A stretch of 64,000 nt of DNA, taken from positions 1 through 64,000 of the forward strand of contig CAIVQO010000090.1 in NCBI GenBank assembly GCA_903908065.1, in the 5' to 3' direction. The notes beneath the pieces were generated by a model. It was not told where the DNA came from. It was given only the letters and a program-made list of their open reading frames with translations, and ran no database searches. Shown here piece by piece: positions 9,056 through 20,251 of the stretch. Within the stretch, counting starts at the first letter, position 1, and each line of letters begins with the position of its first letter. Both the position numbers and the translations under genes were made by a program. This stretch comes from an uncultured beta proteobacterium. GTDB taxonomy: Bacteria; Pseudomonadota; Gammaproteobacteria; Burkholderiales; Rhodocyclaceae.

Positions 9056-10699
9056 CTACTTGCCCTCACCCGCCTCGATCAGGCGGGTGATCTGCCATTG
9101 CTGCGCAATCGACAGGATGTTGTTAACCGTCCAGTAAAGGACCAGACCCGCCGGGAACCAAAGGAACATGAAGGTGAATATGATCGGCATCATCAACATC
9201 ACCTTGGCCTGGATCGGATCCGGCGGCGTTGGATTGAGCTTGGTCTGGATGAACATGGTGGCACCCATGATCAGCGGCAGCACGTAGTAGGGATCCTTGA
9301 CCGACAGATCGGTGATCCAGCCCAGCCAGGGCGCATTGCGCATTTCGACCGTGCCCAGCAAAACCCAGTAGAGCGCGATGAACACCGGAATCTGCACCAG
9401 AACCGGCAAGCAGCCACCGAGCGGATTGACTTTCTCCCGCTTGTAGAGCGCCATCATCTCCTGATTCAGGCGCTGCTTGTCATCGCCATAGGTCTCCTTG
9501 AGCTTCATTAGCTTGGGCGTCAGCACGCGCATCTTGGCCATCGACTTGTAGCTGGCCGCCGAGAGCGGAAAGAATGCGAGCTTGAGCAGGACGGTCAGAC
9601 CGATGATGGCCCAACCCCAGTTACCGACCAGCTTGTGGATAGCACCCAGCACCCAGAACAGGGGCGCAGCAATCACGGTCAGCCAGCCATAGTCCACCAC
9701 CAGGTCGAGGCCCGGGGCTATCTTTTCCAGCTTGTCCTGTTCCTGTGGACCGGCATACAGCGTGATCGTGCTCTTGCCATCGGCCGCAACCGGCAGGATC
9801 ACCCCTGCCGAGTACATATCTTCACCGACCTTGCGCATATAGAACTCGCGCGACAAACCGGGTGCCGGCAACCAGGCCGATACGAAATAGTGCTGCACCA
9901 TGGCCAGCCAACCGTTATCCGCCTTGGTGGAAAACTTGGCCTTGCCCTTCTGGATGTCGGTGAACTCCACCTTCTGGAACTTCTCGGCATCGGTGTAAAC
10001 CGCAGGCCCGGTAAAAGTGACCACACCCATCATCATCGAGTTGCTCTGCCCGTCGGCCGGTTTGCCGTCACGGGTGATCTGGTAATAGGCGTGGGTGCCG
10101 GATTTGGCGCCTTCGTGCAAAACCTCGATCTGGTAACTGCCGCGACGGAAAATATAGGTCTTGCTTAGCTTCGAGCCGTCCGCCGCCATGGCCTCAAGGC
10201 GCATCTCAAGCTTGTCCTCTCCATCCTTGAGATTCAGTTCGCCCGGTGCCAGCTTCCATTCGCTCTTGTGATTGGGCAAGCCCTCACCGATAACCCCGGA
10301 TTGCGCCTGATACACGTGTTTGCCACCGTTGTCGAACAAGACAAAATTCTTGGTCTTGTCCTCGGTGTCCCCGTGCTTTAGCAACTCTAGGCGAACAATG
10401 TCACCTCCCTGCGAAGATATCTCTGCCTGATAGAGGTCGGTACGCAGCTTGGCAATCGCCCCCGCGGACTGTACCGGGGTGTTCGCGACCGGCACCACCG
10501 GTGTGCCGGCATTCGTCGTCGGTGTCGGCACGGCGCCCGCCGCAGCCGGTGCTCCACCAGCCACCGCTGCCGGAGCGGAATTGGTCGCGGAAGCTACTGC
10601 CGGTGCTTTGGGCATATTCTGCCGCTGCCATGCATCCCAAAGCATGATCAGCGAAAAGCTGAACACCAGAAGCAACATCAATCGTCGGTTATCCATCAC
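9056..10699 (-). CDS. yidC: membrane protein insertase YidC
   Basis: Inner-membrane insertase acting alone or with SecYEG. The 547-residue protein starts with an N-terminal membrane anchor ([19 protein letters not shown]), then an Ala/Pro-rich linker and a large periplasmic domain (about residues 80-340). The conserved five-helix core follows, with [40 protein letters not shown] and the terminal [14 protein letters not shown]. This is a typical proteobacterial YidC1-type length. It lies in the classic order rpmH-rnpA-yidD-yidC-mnmE. The 88-bp gap to yidD shows no clear terminator. Confidence 0.97.
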   Translation of the reverse strand: MMDNRRLMLLLVFSFSLIMLWDAWQRQNMPKAPAVASATNSAPAAVAGGAPAAAGAVPTPTTNAGTPVVPVANTPVQSAGAIAKLRTDLYQAEISSQGGDIVRLELLKHGDTEDKTKNFVLFDNGGKHVYQAQSGVIGEGLPNHKSEWKLAPGELNLKDGEDKLEMRLEAMAADGSKLSKTYIFRRGSYQIEVLHEGAKSGTHAYYQITRDGKPADGQSNSMMMGVVTFTGPAVYTDAEKFQKVEFTDIQKGKAKFSTKADNGWLAMVQHYFVSAWLPAPGLSREFYMRKVGEDMYSAGVILPVAADGKSTITLYAGPQEQDKLEKIAPGLDLVVDYGWLTVIAAPLFWVLGAIHKLVGNWGWAIIGLTVLLKLAFFPLSAASYKSMAKMRVLTPKLMKLKETYGDDKQRLNQEMMALYKREKVNPLGGCLPVLVQIPVFIALYWVLLGTVEMRNAPWLGWITDLSVKDPYYVLPLIMGATMFIQTKLNPTPPDPIQAKVMLMMPIIFTFMFLWFPAGLVLYWTVNNILSIAQQWQITRLIEAGEGK

Positions 10700-10787
10700 T
10701 GTCTCGGCAGAGGATTTTTGTTATCGGGCTTTGAAGTCAAACTGGGCAAACAACTTGCCACAGTCAGGAAAAGGAAGGGACCATATT

Positions 10788-11009
10788 TTAGGGAACTGGA
10801 TCATACCCGCCCGGATGCCATGGGTGACAGCGGCCAACGCGGCGCATACCAAGCCACAGCCCACGCATCGGACCATGTTTTTCCAATGCCTCCATTGCGT
10901 ACTCCGAGCAGCTGGGGAAGAACCGGCACCGATTGCCAAGCATCGGACTGATTGCCAGCTGATAGGCACGAATCAACCAGATCAGCGGTCGTGCAAGGAC
11001 CGACTTCAT
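10788..11009 (-). CDS. yidD: membrane protein insertion efficiency factor YidD
   Basis: Small membrane-associated protein (73 aa) thought to assist YidC-dependent insertion. It has the family motif [20 protein letters not shown] followed by CSEYAMEAL and HPWHPGG near the C terminus. I start it at ATG 11009 ([16 protein letters not shown]), which overlaps the rnpA stop as ATGA; the frame stays open further upstream but that would lie within rnpA. Translational coupling with rnpA and proximity to yidC fit the known cluster. Confidence 0.94.
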   Translation of the reverse strand: MKSVLARPLIWLIRAYQLAISPMLGNRCRFFPSCSEYAMEALEKHGPMRGLWLGMRRVGRCHPWHPGGYDPVP

Positions 11010-11413
11010 GAACCACGCGTCCCGAGGCGCCGCAACAGCGCCTCGATTTCTCCGCGCCACAACCTACATTGCCCATCGAACCCGGCAGGCGCTTTATCTA
11101 CTCGACGCTTCAATCGGACGACCACGTCGCAGGGCCTCAAGGGCAATTGACGGAAGGCCTCGCGACCCTGACGCTTTATGGCATTGCGCAAACTTGCGGC
11201 TTGCGCCAGACGCTTGGGTACCACCAATCCCAAGCGTGGCAGCAACAGACCTTCCTTTTCGAGGAAGTGGAGGTCAAAGGTTTCACCCCTCACCACTTTG
11301 CGCGCGGAAAGTACTGCGGCAAATTCCTGCGGCTTATGAAGCCGCTGACCCTTTTGAAACCGGAGGCCAGAATCAGACGCCGAGGCGATGGCGACCCTTG
11401 GCGCGACGCGCAC
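11006..11413 (-). CDS. rnpA: ribonuclease P protein component
   Basis: Protein subunit of RNase P, which matures tRNA 5' ends. The family core is clear: [12 protein letters not shown] at the start, then RLGLVVPKR and [12 protein letters not shown] (the RNR-like RNA-binding motif). The only canonical start codon between the upstream in-frame TGA and the conserved core is GTG 11413. It lies inside rpmH, so the two genes overlap out of frame by 41 bases and RnpA gains about 17 leading residues (135 aa in all). Initiation at a non-canonical codon after rpmH cannot be excluded. It overlaps yidD as ATGA. Confidence 0.9.
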   Translation of the reverse strand: MRVAPRVAIASASDSGLRFQKGQRLHKPQEFAAVLSARKVVRGETFDLHFLEKEGLLLPRLGLVVPKRLAQAASLRNAIKRQGREAFRQLPLRPCDVVVRLKRRVDKAPAGFDGQCRLWRGEIEALLRRLGTRGS

Positions 11414-11507
11414 GAATCACAGCACGACCGCCACGGGTACGCATGCGTACGAGAAATCCGTGGGTGCGCTTGCGGCGCACGACCGAAGGCTGATAAGTAC
11501 GTTTCAT
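11373..11507 (-). CDS. rpmH: 50S ribosomal protein L34
   Basis: L34, 44 residues, highly basic. It reads [20 protein letters not shown] at the start and AKGRHRLGV at the end, the standard sequence. It is the first gene of the rpmH-rnpA-yidD-yidC-mnmE series and diverges from dnaA. A strong sigma-70 promoter lies 31-60 bases upstream (11539-11567). Its last 41 bases overlap the only canonical rnpA start. Confidence 0.97.
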   Translation of the reverse strand: MKRTYQPSVVRRKRTHGFLVRMRTRGGRAVIRARRAKGRHRLGV

Positions 11508-11538
11508 GACAATTCCCCTGCTTCAAGAAAAACCGCAG

Positions 11539-11567
11539 ATTACAACCGGTTACGGCTATTTTGTCAA
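11539..11567 (-). promoter_or_regulatory. sigma-70 promoter of rpmH operon
   Basis: On the minus strand TTGACA (11567-11562), a 17-base spacer, then TGTAAT (11544-11539). The -35 is a perfect consensus and the -10 is one mismatch away, about 30 bases from the rpmH ATG. Confidence 0.8.
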
Positions 11568-11585
11568 GATTGTCGCCCTTTTGGC

Positions 11586-11594
11586 TGTGGATAA
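11586..11594 (-). promoter_or_regulatory. DnaA box upstream of dnaA
   Basis: TGTGGATAA on the plus strand (TTATCCACA on the minus), a perfect DnaA box. It lies 107 bases before the dnaA start in the rpmH-dnaA gap, next to a TAGAAT (11611-11616) that could be a dnaA -10, so it suggests autoregulation. Confidence 0.7.
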
Positions 11595-11700
11595 CTTTTC
11601 GGTGACGCGATAGAATCTTTTCCTTGACGAGCAAGACCACCGACAAAAACGGTAGCCTAAAAACCGTTAACGCTTCCAATAATTCCTTTGCCAATTGCAC

Positions 11701-13059
11701 ATGAATGACTTCTGGTCAGCCTGCCTGAGTCGCTTTGAGCGTGACTTGCCAGCGCAGCAGTTCAATACCTGGATCAAGGGCTTGCAACTTGAGGAAGACA
11801 GCGGTGAAGGTCAGTTTCGCTTGGTGGCTCCGAACCGCTTTGTGATGCAGTGGGTACGCGAACGCTATTTGGGCCAGATAGAGGCTTTGGGAAAGGAATT
11901 CTTTTCGGCACCCATTACCATCGCCTTGGGTGTCGCCGAAGCAAGCCCGGAATCCCTACCGGCAAACGAAGCCCTGGAACTCCCGGCCACCCAGCCGTTA
12001 CCGGAAGCCAAAAAGCCGATTGCCGATCCGGCTTATGAAAAAACCCGTTTGAATGCCGACTTCACCTTTGACACCCTGGTGACCGGCCGCGCCAACGATC
12101 TCGCCCGAGCCGCCGCCCAGCAGGTGGCGATGAACCCCGGTGTTTCCTACAACCCGCTATTTATATATGGTGGCGTAGGTTTGGGCAAGACGCACCTGAT
12201 TCATGCCATCGGCAACGCAATCTACAATGCCAATCCGCACATGGAAGTCCGCTACGTCCATGCCGAAGATTATTTCTCGGATGTGGTCAAGGCCTTCCAA
12301 CAGAACTCACGCGAAGCCTTCAAACAGTATTACCGCTCGCTGGACCTGCTTTTGATTGACGATATCCAGTTCTTCAATCGCAAGGATCGCACCCAGGAAG
12401 AATTTTTCTATGCCTTCAATGCGCTGGTTGAAGCAAAGAAGCAGATCATCATTACCTGCGATACCTATCCCAAGGACGTCCAAGGCTTAGAGGAACGTCT
12501 CGTATCACGTTTCGACTGGGGATTGACGGTCGCCATCGAACCCCCCGAACTCGAAATGCGCATTGCGATCCTGCGAAAAAAGGCAGAGGCCGAAAACATC
12601 GTTGTTTCCGATGATGTCGCTTTCCTGATCGCCAAGAATCTGCGTTCCAACGTACGCGAGCTTGAAGGTGCCCTGAACCGGGTTGTTGCCTATGCGCGAT
12701 TCCATGGTCGCGAGATCGGCCTTGACGTTGCCAAGGAAGCCTTGCGCGACATCATTGGTGCCACCAATCGGCAGATTTCAATGGAACTGGTCCAAAAGAC
12801 CGTCTCAGACTATTACAAGATCAAGGTCGCGGACATGTTTTCGCAGAAGAGAACCCGCGCCATCGCACGACCTCGACAAGTCGCCATGTGGTTGGCCAGG
12901 GAATTGACCACACACAGCCTTCCGGAAATCGGTGAAGCCTTTGGTGGTCGTGACCACACCACGGTGCTGCACGCCTGCCGCACCATCGTAGACCTTCGAA
13001 CCAAAGATGGACGACTGAACAACGACCTGCATATCCTGGTTCAAACCATCAAGGGATAA
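11701..13059 (+). CDS. dnaA: chromosomal replication initiator DnaA
   Basis: DnaA initiates replication by binding DnaA boxes and melting oriC. The 452-residue product starts [20 protein letters not shown] (domain I). The AAA+ domain carries Walker [11 protein letters not shown] near residue 157 and Walker B LLIDDIQF near 220. Domain IV has the DNA-contact signature [15 protein letters not shown] near the C terminus. ATG 11701 is preferred to the in-frame TTG at 11695. It diverges from rpmH and is followed by an AT-rich, DnaA-box-rich gap and dnaN, the classical origin arrangement. Confidence 0.98.
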   Translation: MNDFWSACLSRFERDLPAQQFNTWIKGLQLEEDSGEGQFRLVAPNRFVMQWVRERYLGQIEALGKEFFSAPITIALGVAEASPESLPANEALELPATQPLPEAKKPIADPAYEKTRLNADFTFDTLVTGRANDLARAAAQQVAMNPGVSYNPLFIYGGVGLGKTHLIHAIGNAIYNANPHMEVRYVHAEDYFSDVVKAFQQNSREAFKQYYRSLDLLLIDDIQFFNRKDRTQEEFFYAFNALVEAKKQIIITCDTYPKDVQGLEERLVSRFDWGLTVAIEPPELEMRIAILRKKAEAENIVVSDDVAFLIAKNLRSNVRELEGALNRVVAYARFHGREIGLDVAKEALRDIIGATNRQISMELVQKTVSDYYKIKVADMFSQKRTRAIARPRQVAMWLARELTTHSLPEIGEAFGGRDHTTVLHACRTIVDLRTKDGRLNNDLHILVQTIKG

Positions 13060-13268
13060 GTTGTGGAAAAGTTGCCGGCAGAACCGCGTGAACAATTGTG
13101 GATAACTAGGACCTACCCATCCGAAGCGAGGAATCATCCAACTTCATCCACAACCAGGAACGACTTTCATCCACGTGCTTATCCACTGTACAATTAGCTG
13201 TATTTAATAAAGATTTAGGTGTTTTCCACAAGCAAGAGCTTCCCTTATTAATCATAAGGCTTTTATAT
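13060..13268. other. oriC: putative replication origin (oriC) in dnaA-dnaN gap
   Basis: This 209-bp gap holds a perfect DnaA box TGTGGATAA (13097-13105). Close variants are TTATCCACT (13179-13187), TCATCCACA (13144-13152), TCATCCACG (13167-13175), TTTTCCACA (13222-13230) and TGTGGAAAA (13062-13070). Two AT-rich stretches (about 13191-13220 and 13240-13268) could serve as the unwinding element. The position between dnaA and dnaN with parAB/parS nearby supports oriC. Some of the boxes could instead regulate dnaN. Confidence 0.75.
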
Positions 13269-14372
13269 ATGCTCCTATTTAAAGGTCCACGTGACCAGCT
13301 TCTTTCACCATTACAGGCGGTATGCGGCATCGTCGAAAAACGTCACACGCTGCCAATTCTTTCCAATGTTCTAATGGAAAAGAATGGCGAGAAGCTGACG
13401 CTCTTGGCAACGGACATCGAGATCCAGATCACAACCCAGACACCGACTCAAGGAGCCGAGAAGGCTTCGATGACGGTAGGGGCGCGAAAGATGCAGGATA
13501 TCCTGCGCTCGCTTCCCGAGTCTGCCGAAGTAAGCCTGACGCTGGACGACAAGCGATTGCAGTTGAAGGCGGGTAAAAGTCGTTTCAACCTGCAAACCTT
13601 GCCGGCTGAAGATTTTCCGCGCATGGCGACCAGCGAGGGGCAGGCCTCCCGGCTTTCGCTGACCCAGAAGCAGATGAAGCGCCTGCTCGGGTTGGTCCAA
13701 TACGCAATGGCCCAGCAGGACATCCGTTACTACCTGAATGGATTGTTGCTGGTGGCCAAGGGCAGCGAGCTACGCATGGTTGCAACCGATGGCCATCGCC
13801 TCGCCTATGCCGCGGAAACGCTCCCTGAAGCACCCTCGCCGATCGAGGTGATACTACCGCGCAAGACGGTGCTCGAGCTGTCGCGCCAGCTGGCGGATAG
13901 CGATGACCCGCTGGAGGTGTTGCTGACGCCCACCCAGGCCCGCTTCAGCTTCGGCAGCATCGAGCTGGTGTCAAAGTTGATCGACGGCAAGTTTCCGGAT
14001 TATGAGCGTGTCATACCACAGCACCATGCAAAAGTCATCAAGATGTCGCGCAATACCTTGTTGCACTCATTGTTGCGCGCCGCCATCCTGACCAACGAAA
14101 AATTCCGTGGCGTGCGCCTTGTCCTATCGCCAGGCAGCCTGAAAATCATTTCCAGCAACGCCGAGCAGGAAGAAGCCCAGGAAGAAATCGAGATCGAGTA
14201 TTCGGCCGAGGCGCTTGATGTCGGTTTCAACGTTACCTACCTGCTTGACGTGCTGAACAACGTCAGCAATGAATCGATCGAGCTGCACCTGGCCGATGCC
14301 AACTCGAGCGCCCTATTCGTGCTTCCCGGCAACGACACGTTTAAGTACGTAGTCATGCCAATGCGTATTTGA
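13269..14372 (+). CDS. dnaN: DNA polymerase III beta subunit (sliding clamp)
   Basis: Ring-shaped clamp that tethers Pol III to DNA. The 367-residue length is exact for the family. Visible hallmarks include VEKRHTLPILSNVL near residues 22-35, ATDIEIQI, DGHRLAYA in the central domain, the C-terminal EGALKII-equivalent SPGSLKIISSN, and the ending YVVMPMRI. It is 15 bases upstream of gyrB on the same strand, so both are probably cotranscribed. Confidence 0.98.
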   Translation: MLLFKGPRDQLLSPLQAVCGIVEKRHTLPILSNVLMEKNGEKLTLLATDIEIQITTQTPTQGAEKASMTVGARKMQDILRSLPESAEVSLTLDDKRLQLKAGKSRFNLQTLPAEDFPRMATSEGQASRLSLTQKQMKRLLGLVQYAMAQQDIRYYLNGLLLVAKGSELRMVATDGHRLAYAAETLPEAPSPIEVILPRKTVLELSRQLADSDDPLEVLLTPTQARFSFGSIELVSKLIDGKFPDYERVIPQHHAKVIKMSRNTLLHSLLRAAILTNEKFRGVRLVLSPGSLKIISSNAEQEEAQEEIEIEYSAEALDVGFNVTYLLDVLNNVSNESIELHLADANSSALFVLPGNDTFKYVVMPMRI

Positions 14373-16850
<2,478 letters not shown>

Positions 16851-16929
16851 AGGGCTGACCCTACATCGGTCACCGGGAGGGCGCTAGGATGCGCCCATTC
16901 CTCCTCCTCTGATCCTTTGGATTGGATTC

Positions 16930-16958
16930 GCCCGATACCTCGGTATCGGGCTTTTTTT
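16930..16958 (+). terminator. rho-independent terminator after gyrB
   Basis: GCCCGATACC, two-base loop TC, GGTATCGGGC and then seven Ts. The 10-bp stem is perfect. It closes the dnaA-dnaN-gyrB group. Confidence 0.93.
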
Positions 16959-17016
16959 GGCATCGTGCGCCTGATCGAGGCCTGACACCGGGAATGGCGC
17001 AGCGCAGCAATAAATA

Positions 17017-17045
17017 TTGACAATATCCGGTAAGTTATTTATATT
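17017..17045 (+). promoter_or_regulatory. sigma-70 promoter of phasin gene
   Basis: Perfect TTGACA (17017-17022), 17-base spacer, TATATT (17040-17045). It lies in an AT-rich island of an otherwise GC-rich region, 87 bases before the phasin start. Confidence 0.75.
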
Positions 17046-17131
17046 AATGGATATTGCAACGCAGCAATTCGGTATTGACAGGCAGCCATTCCGCGCCTGT
17101 CCAATGAATCAGCTTCCGTAAGGAGACTGGC

Positions 17132-17485
17132 ATGAATCACGTATCCGAACAGTTCCGGCTTGCGAACCAGACCGGAATGCAAACACTGGAAACCGTCGCC
17201 GTTCTGGCCTTCGATGCCATGGAAAAGATGGCCGCCTTGAATCTGGGCATGGTGAGGGGAGTACTCGAGCAGCGCGAAACCGCCAGCCGCAAACTGGTCG
17301 CCGCCACCCGGCCGGAGACGCTGGTGTCGTTGCAGGCCGGTGTGTTCCTTGAAAGCTCTCGCCAAGCCATGGACTATTCGCAACGCGCCATGGAAATTGG
17401 CAGCGCCACCCGCGATGGCTTGACCAGGCTGGTCGCCGAACAGATCCCGGGGGTCATTCCTCCACAACGGAAAAAAGCTGCCTGA
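17132..17485 (+). CDS. phasin-family protein
   Basis: 117-residue, helical, cysteine-free protein resembling phasins, which coat polyhydroxyalkanoate granules. Features are an amphipathic N-terminal half (TGMQTLETVAVLAFDAMEKM), RETASRKLVAATRPETLVSL, SRQAMDYSQRAMEIGSATRD and a basic tail. A good AAGGAG Shine-Dalgarno precedes the ATG and a consensus promoter lies upstream. The monocistronic, strongly promoted layout fits an abundant granule protein. Family assignment rests on composition and pattern, not a catalytic motif. PHA synthase genes are not in the window. Confidence 0.72.
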   Translation: MNHVSEQFRLANQTGMQTLETVAVLAFDAMEKMAALNLGMVRGVLEQRETASRKLVAATRPETLVSLQAGVFLESSRQAMDYSQRAMEIGSATRDGLTRLVAEQIPGVIPPQRKKAA

Positions 17486-17635
17486 AAGGGCGGTTGAACC
17501 AATCCAATCCGGCGGACATAACACCGTTCCGCACCCCGCGCCATCGCCCGCTGTTCCTTGCGCGATGGACCAGAAAGCGAACAACCACCCAAGGAAGCCA
17601 GGCTAGACCCTGGCCGAAAATCGTGGGTGCGTTCT

Positions 17636-18388
17636 ATGGGAGTCGATGTGTCGATCGCAGAAAACCGTCTGAAATACCAGCTACGAGGCGCTGACATATT
17701 TTCCTCGCGCCGTAGCGGCAGCCCGTCACAATTGCTGGTTGCCGCCCTGGTTGTTACCACCCTGGCCGGTGGTATCGCCGCCGCGACCCGACCGATTGCC
17801 AATGCCGAGGCCGTGCCGGCAATCAACGCCAGCGAATCGGTCGGCAGTGCGCAGCCGGTGGGTACCGAACTCAACCCGTCGATGAGTGCCGCCCTTGAGT
17901 CTGTTGCTCAACGTTATCGAGTGGCACCCGAAGCCCTGCAACCGATATTTACAGCCGCACAACAGGCCGCCCGTGAGCTCGATCCCCTGCTGATCATTGC
18001 CGTAATTGGCGTCGAATCCGGTTTCAATCCGTTTGCCCAAAGCGTGATGGGAGCTCAGGGTCTCATGCAGGTGATTCCGCGTTATCACCGCGACAAATTG
18101 CCCCCCGAGACACCCCCGATGGCGTTTCTCGACCCGGTCAGCAATGTTCGTGTCGGGGCACAAGTGCTGCAGGAAGCGATCCGCCGTAGCGGCGGCCTGA
18201 TCGAAGGCCTGCAGTATTACGCAGGGGCTGCCGACGATCCCGAGCGTGGTTATGCGACGCGAGTGATCGCCGAAAAGCAGCGCCTGGAGTTGGCGGCGCG
18301 CGGGCGCAAGGGCCCGGCCGTAGCGCTAAACAACCCGTTGCGCCCGATCGTTCCGCAGCAGCGTGAGCTGGCCAAAAAGAGCGACTGA
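17636..18388 (+). CDS. SLT-domain lytic transglycosylase, membrane-anchored
   Basis: Cleaves peptidoglycan glycan strands. The protein (250 aa from ATG 17636, MGVDVSIAENRL) has a hydrophobic anchor at about residues 30-50 (LLVAALVVTTLAGGIAAA) and then a periplasmic SLT domain. The catalytic glutamate is in VIGVESGFNPFAQS, followed by GAQGLMQVIP and the C-terminal YYAGA segment. The frame stays open upstream to a TTG at 17558, but the extra residues look unlike coding sequence. The domain resembles the MltC/Slt70 C-terminal lysozyme fold. Confidence 0.85.
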   Translation: MGVDVSIAENRLKYQLRGADIFSSRRSGSPSQLLVAALVVTTLAGGIAAATRPIANAEAVPAINASESVGSAQPVGTELNPSMSAALESVAQRYRVAPEALQPIFTAAQQAARELDPLLIIAVIGVESGFNPFAQSVMGAQGLMQVIPRYHRDKLPPETPPMAFLDPVSNVRVGAQVLQEAIRRSGGLIEGLQYYAGAADDPERGYATRVIAEKQRLELAARGRKGPAVALNNPLRPIVPQQRELAKKSD

Positions 18389-18460
18389 CGATACTGGCCA
18401 CCGCAGGGTCTATACTGCGATGAAAAGGGTGCTTCGAAACTCGTTTCAGGGAGAAAGCCC

Positions 18461-18844
18461 GTGACCACGTTGAACATTCCTTCCGCGCCGCCATCACTGG
18501 CGCCGGGTGGCGATTTACGCCACGATCTGGTCGATGCCCAGGTGCAGGTGCTGAGCATCTACCTCGACAAACGGCCCCCCGAACACCTCGTCACCGCGCT
18601 CGATCGTTTGATCGAGTGTTGCCGCGCCAGCTTTCGCGAGGAAGAAGCGCTGATGACCCGTCTGGGTGGGCAAATCGATCCGGCGCATCGCGACCGGCAC
18701 CAAACCGTGATGCACCAGCTTTCCGACCTGCGCCTGGGGGCACTGGATTCCGACCGCGGGCGGCTGCTCGCCAGCCTGATCCTGATCGACCGCGAACTGA
18801 TAGCCCATATTGCCGACGCCGCTCTGGTTTCGGCCGAAGGCTGA
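18461..18844 (+). CDS. hemerythrin-like protein with missing metal ligands
   Basis: 127-residue protein with the helical pattern of bacteriohemerythrins: DLVDAQVQVLSIYL, then CRASFREEEALM, AHRDRHQTVMHQL and IAHIADA. Against the family pattern (H; H-x3-E; H-x3-H; H-x4-D) it retains the EE pair, the HRDRH pair and the last histidine. The first histidine position reads V, the histidine before F reads S, and the final aspartate is displaced. If the alignment holds, it cannot bind the normal di-iron centre. It stands alone between the transglycosylase and a small exported protein. Confidence 0.6.
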   Translation: MTTLNIPSAPPSLAPGGDLRHDLVDAQVQVLSIYLDKRPPEHLVTALDRLIECCRASFREEEALMTRLGGQIDPAHRDRHQTVMHQLSDLRLGALDSDRGRLLASLILIDRELIAHIADAALVSAEG

Positions 18845-18970
18845 ACGGCCGCCTGCGGCGACTTCCCGCAGTTAGCTCCGGGCAAAGCTTGCGCTTTCAC
18901 CCGGACCATGGCCCGCCGGTGATGCGCGCATAATGACAGCCCTGCCAACCAGCGCCCCGGGGGATTCGCC

Positions 18971-19396
18971 ATGAATGCGATGCGCAGTACCGTATGCCTG
19001 CTTGCCTGCCTGAGCGCGACGGCCGCCGTCCAAGCCGCCGATACTTACCTCTGCGTCGCCGAAATGACCACTGGCTTCAACTACGACGCGAGCAAGAAAG
19101 CCTGGCGCAGCGCGGATTTTCGCTCGGACAAGAAATTCGCGATCAGTCGTTCGAAGACCAAGGCCTACGCCTGGGAAGCCAAGGAGGTTGGCGACGCCAG
19201 ACCCGCCGCAACCTGCGAGAAGGATTTCAACGAAGCGGGCAACCTATTCTGCACCGGCGTATTCGACCTGCGTTTCAATCGTCGCCAGCTGCGCTTCCTG
19301 TATGCCTACCCGATCGGCTACTGGAGTGACGGTGCCGGTGCGCGTGAGGGGGAAAACACCCCTGCCATGGCGATCGGACGGTGCCGCGAACTCTGA
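18971..19396 (+). CDS. small exported protein of unknown function
   Basis: 141 residues with a clear signal peptide (MNAMRSTVCLLACLSATAAV, cleavage likely after AQA or so). The mature part has four cysteines (CVAE, CEKD, FCTG, GRCREL), suggesting disulfides in the periplasm, and an aromatic-rich C-terminal part. I do not recognise the family. Its last 16 bases overlap the GTG start of the histidine phosphatase gene, so the two are translationally coupled. Confidence 0.75.
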   Translation: MNAMRSTVCLLACLSATAAVQAADTYLCVAEMTTGFNYDASKKAWRSADFRSDKKFAISRSKTKAYAWEAKEVGDARPAATCEKDFNEAGNLFCTGVFDLRFNRRQLRFLYAYPIGYWSDGAGAREGENTPAMAIGRCREL

Positions 19397-19956
19397 TACG
19401 CGCCGGCGTGTTCGCTGCGGCGCTGGCCTGCGGCGTGGCATGCGCGACTGCCGGCGAGCCGGTGGCGCCCGGCGAATTGGCAGTACCGGGACGCCTGTTG
19501 ATGCTTCGTCACGCCCACGCGCCGGGCAACGGTGATCCGGCCAACTTCAAGCTGGGCGATTGCAGCACGCAGCGCAATCTCGATAGTGCTGGACGTGAGC
19601 AGGCGCGTGCGCTGGGCCGCCGCCTGGCCAAGGCAGGCATCAAACGAGCGCGGGTGTATTCCAGCCAGTGGTGTCGCTGCCTCGAGACAGCGCAATTGCT
19701 GGGCCTCGGCGAGCCGATACCCTTGCCGGCCTTGAATTCCTTTTATCCCGTGCCCGAAGAGCGAGAACCGCGGCTGGCCGAGCTGCGCCGATTTTTAGCG
19801 GCGCAAGCACCCGACGGACCGCCGCTGATCCTGGTGACCCACCAGTTCACGATTTCCGGCCTGACCGAGGCGGGTACTCCCTCGGGCGGCGGCAGCGTGT
19901 TTCAGCTTAACGGTAGCGGCAGTCCGCGCCTGATCGGCAGCCTTGCGCCGGAATGA
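19381..19956 (+). CDS. exported histidine phosphatase family protein
   Basis: Branch-1 histidine phosphatase fold, 191 aa. The catalytic motif is LLMLRHAHAPG (RHA) near residue 40, with the second histidine in VTHQFTISGL near residue 155 and an SSQWCRCLETAQLLG segment typical of the SixA/phosphoglycerate-mutase-like group. An N-terminal signal (GVFAAALACGVACATAGE) indicates export. The start is GTG 19381, inside the preceding gene. The substrate cannot be inferred; exported members often act on small phosphoesters. Confidence 0.82.
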   Translation: MPRTLIRAGVFAAALACGVACATAGEPVAPGELAVPGRLLMLRHAHAPGNGDPANFKLGDCSTQRNLDSAGREQARALGRRLAKAGIKRARVYSSQWCRCLETAQLLGLGEPIPLPALNSFYPVPEEREPRLAELRRFLAAQAPDGPPLILVTHQFTISGLTEAGTPSGGGSVFQLNGSGSPRLIGSLAPE

Positions 19957-19964
19957 AACGGGAT

Positions 19965-19988
19965 CGCCGTGGGACCAGCGCCGACTTT
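19965..19988 (-). repeat. dispersed 24-bp repeat, copy 3 (intergenic)
   Basis: Matches 20 of 23 defined consensus positions. It lies between the histidine phosphatase stop and the terC promoter, ending six bases before the -35 element. Confidence 0.65.
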
Positions 19989-19994
19989 TAATAG

Positions 19995-20023
19995 TTGACT
20001 CTTTTTGTCGGAATGGTTACAGT
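19995..20023 (+). promoter_or_regulatory. sigma-70 promoter of terC riboswitch transcript
   Basis: TTGACT (19995-20000), 17-base spacer, TACAGT (20018-20023). The predicted start near 20030 coincides with the first base of the riboswitch P1 helix. Confidence 0.7.
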
Positions 20024-20031
20024 CCTTCTGT

Positions 20032-20160
20032 CCCAAGGGGGAGTAGCTCTCCGCCGCGACGTCGTCAATACGGAAACATGAAATCGTTTCCCGGCGCGCG
20101 GGTGGTGGTCGCAAGACCGCCGCGAGCAAGACCTTTGCCGCGATGGCGGAGGTTCCCTTG
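20032..20160 (+). ncRNA. yybP-ykoY manganese riboswitch
   Basis: Cis-regulatory Mn2+-sensing leader. The conserved pieces are all visible: the 5' CAAGGGGGAGTAGC segment, the GTCAATACGG segment, and near the 3' end GCAAGACCTTTGCC. The terminal helix pairs CAAGGG (20034-20039) with CCCTTG (20155-20160). It sits between a sigma-70 promoter and a TerC-family gene, the commonest genomic partner of this riboswitch (as in alx). Mn2+ binding is expected to raise expression downstream. Confidence 0.9.
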
Positions 20161-20251
20161 TCGAAACACGGCCCTTCGTCCTCGCCGGACTGGGGTCGTT
20201 TCGTTTGCTGACCGCACGCAACGGCTATAAGGGTCTGACAAGGAGAGCAGT

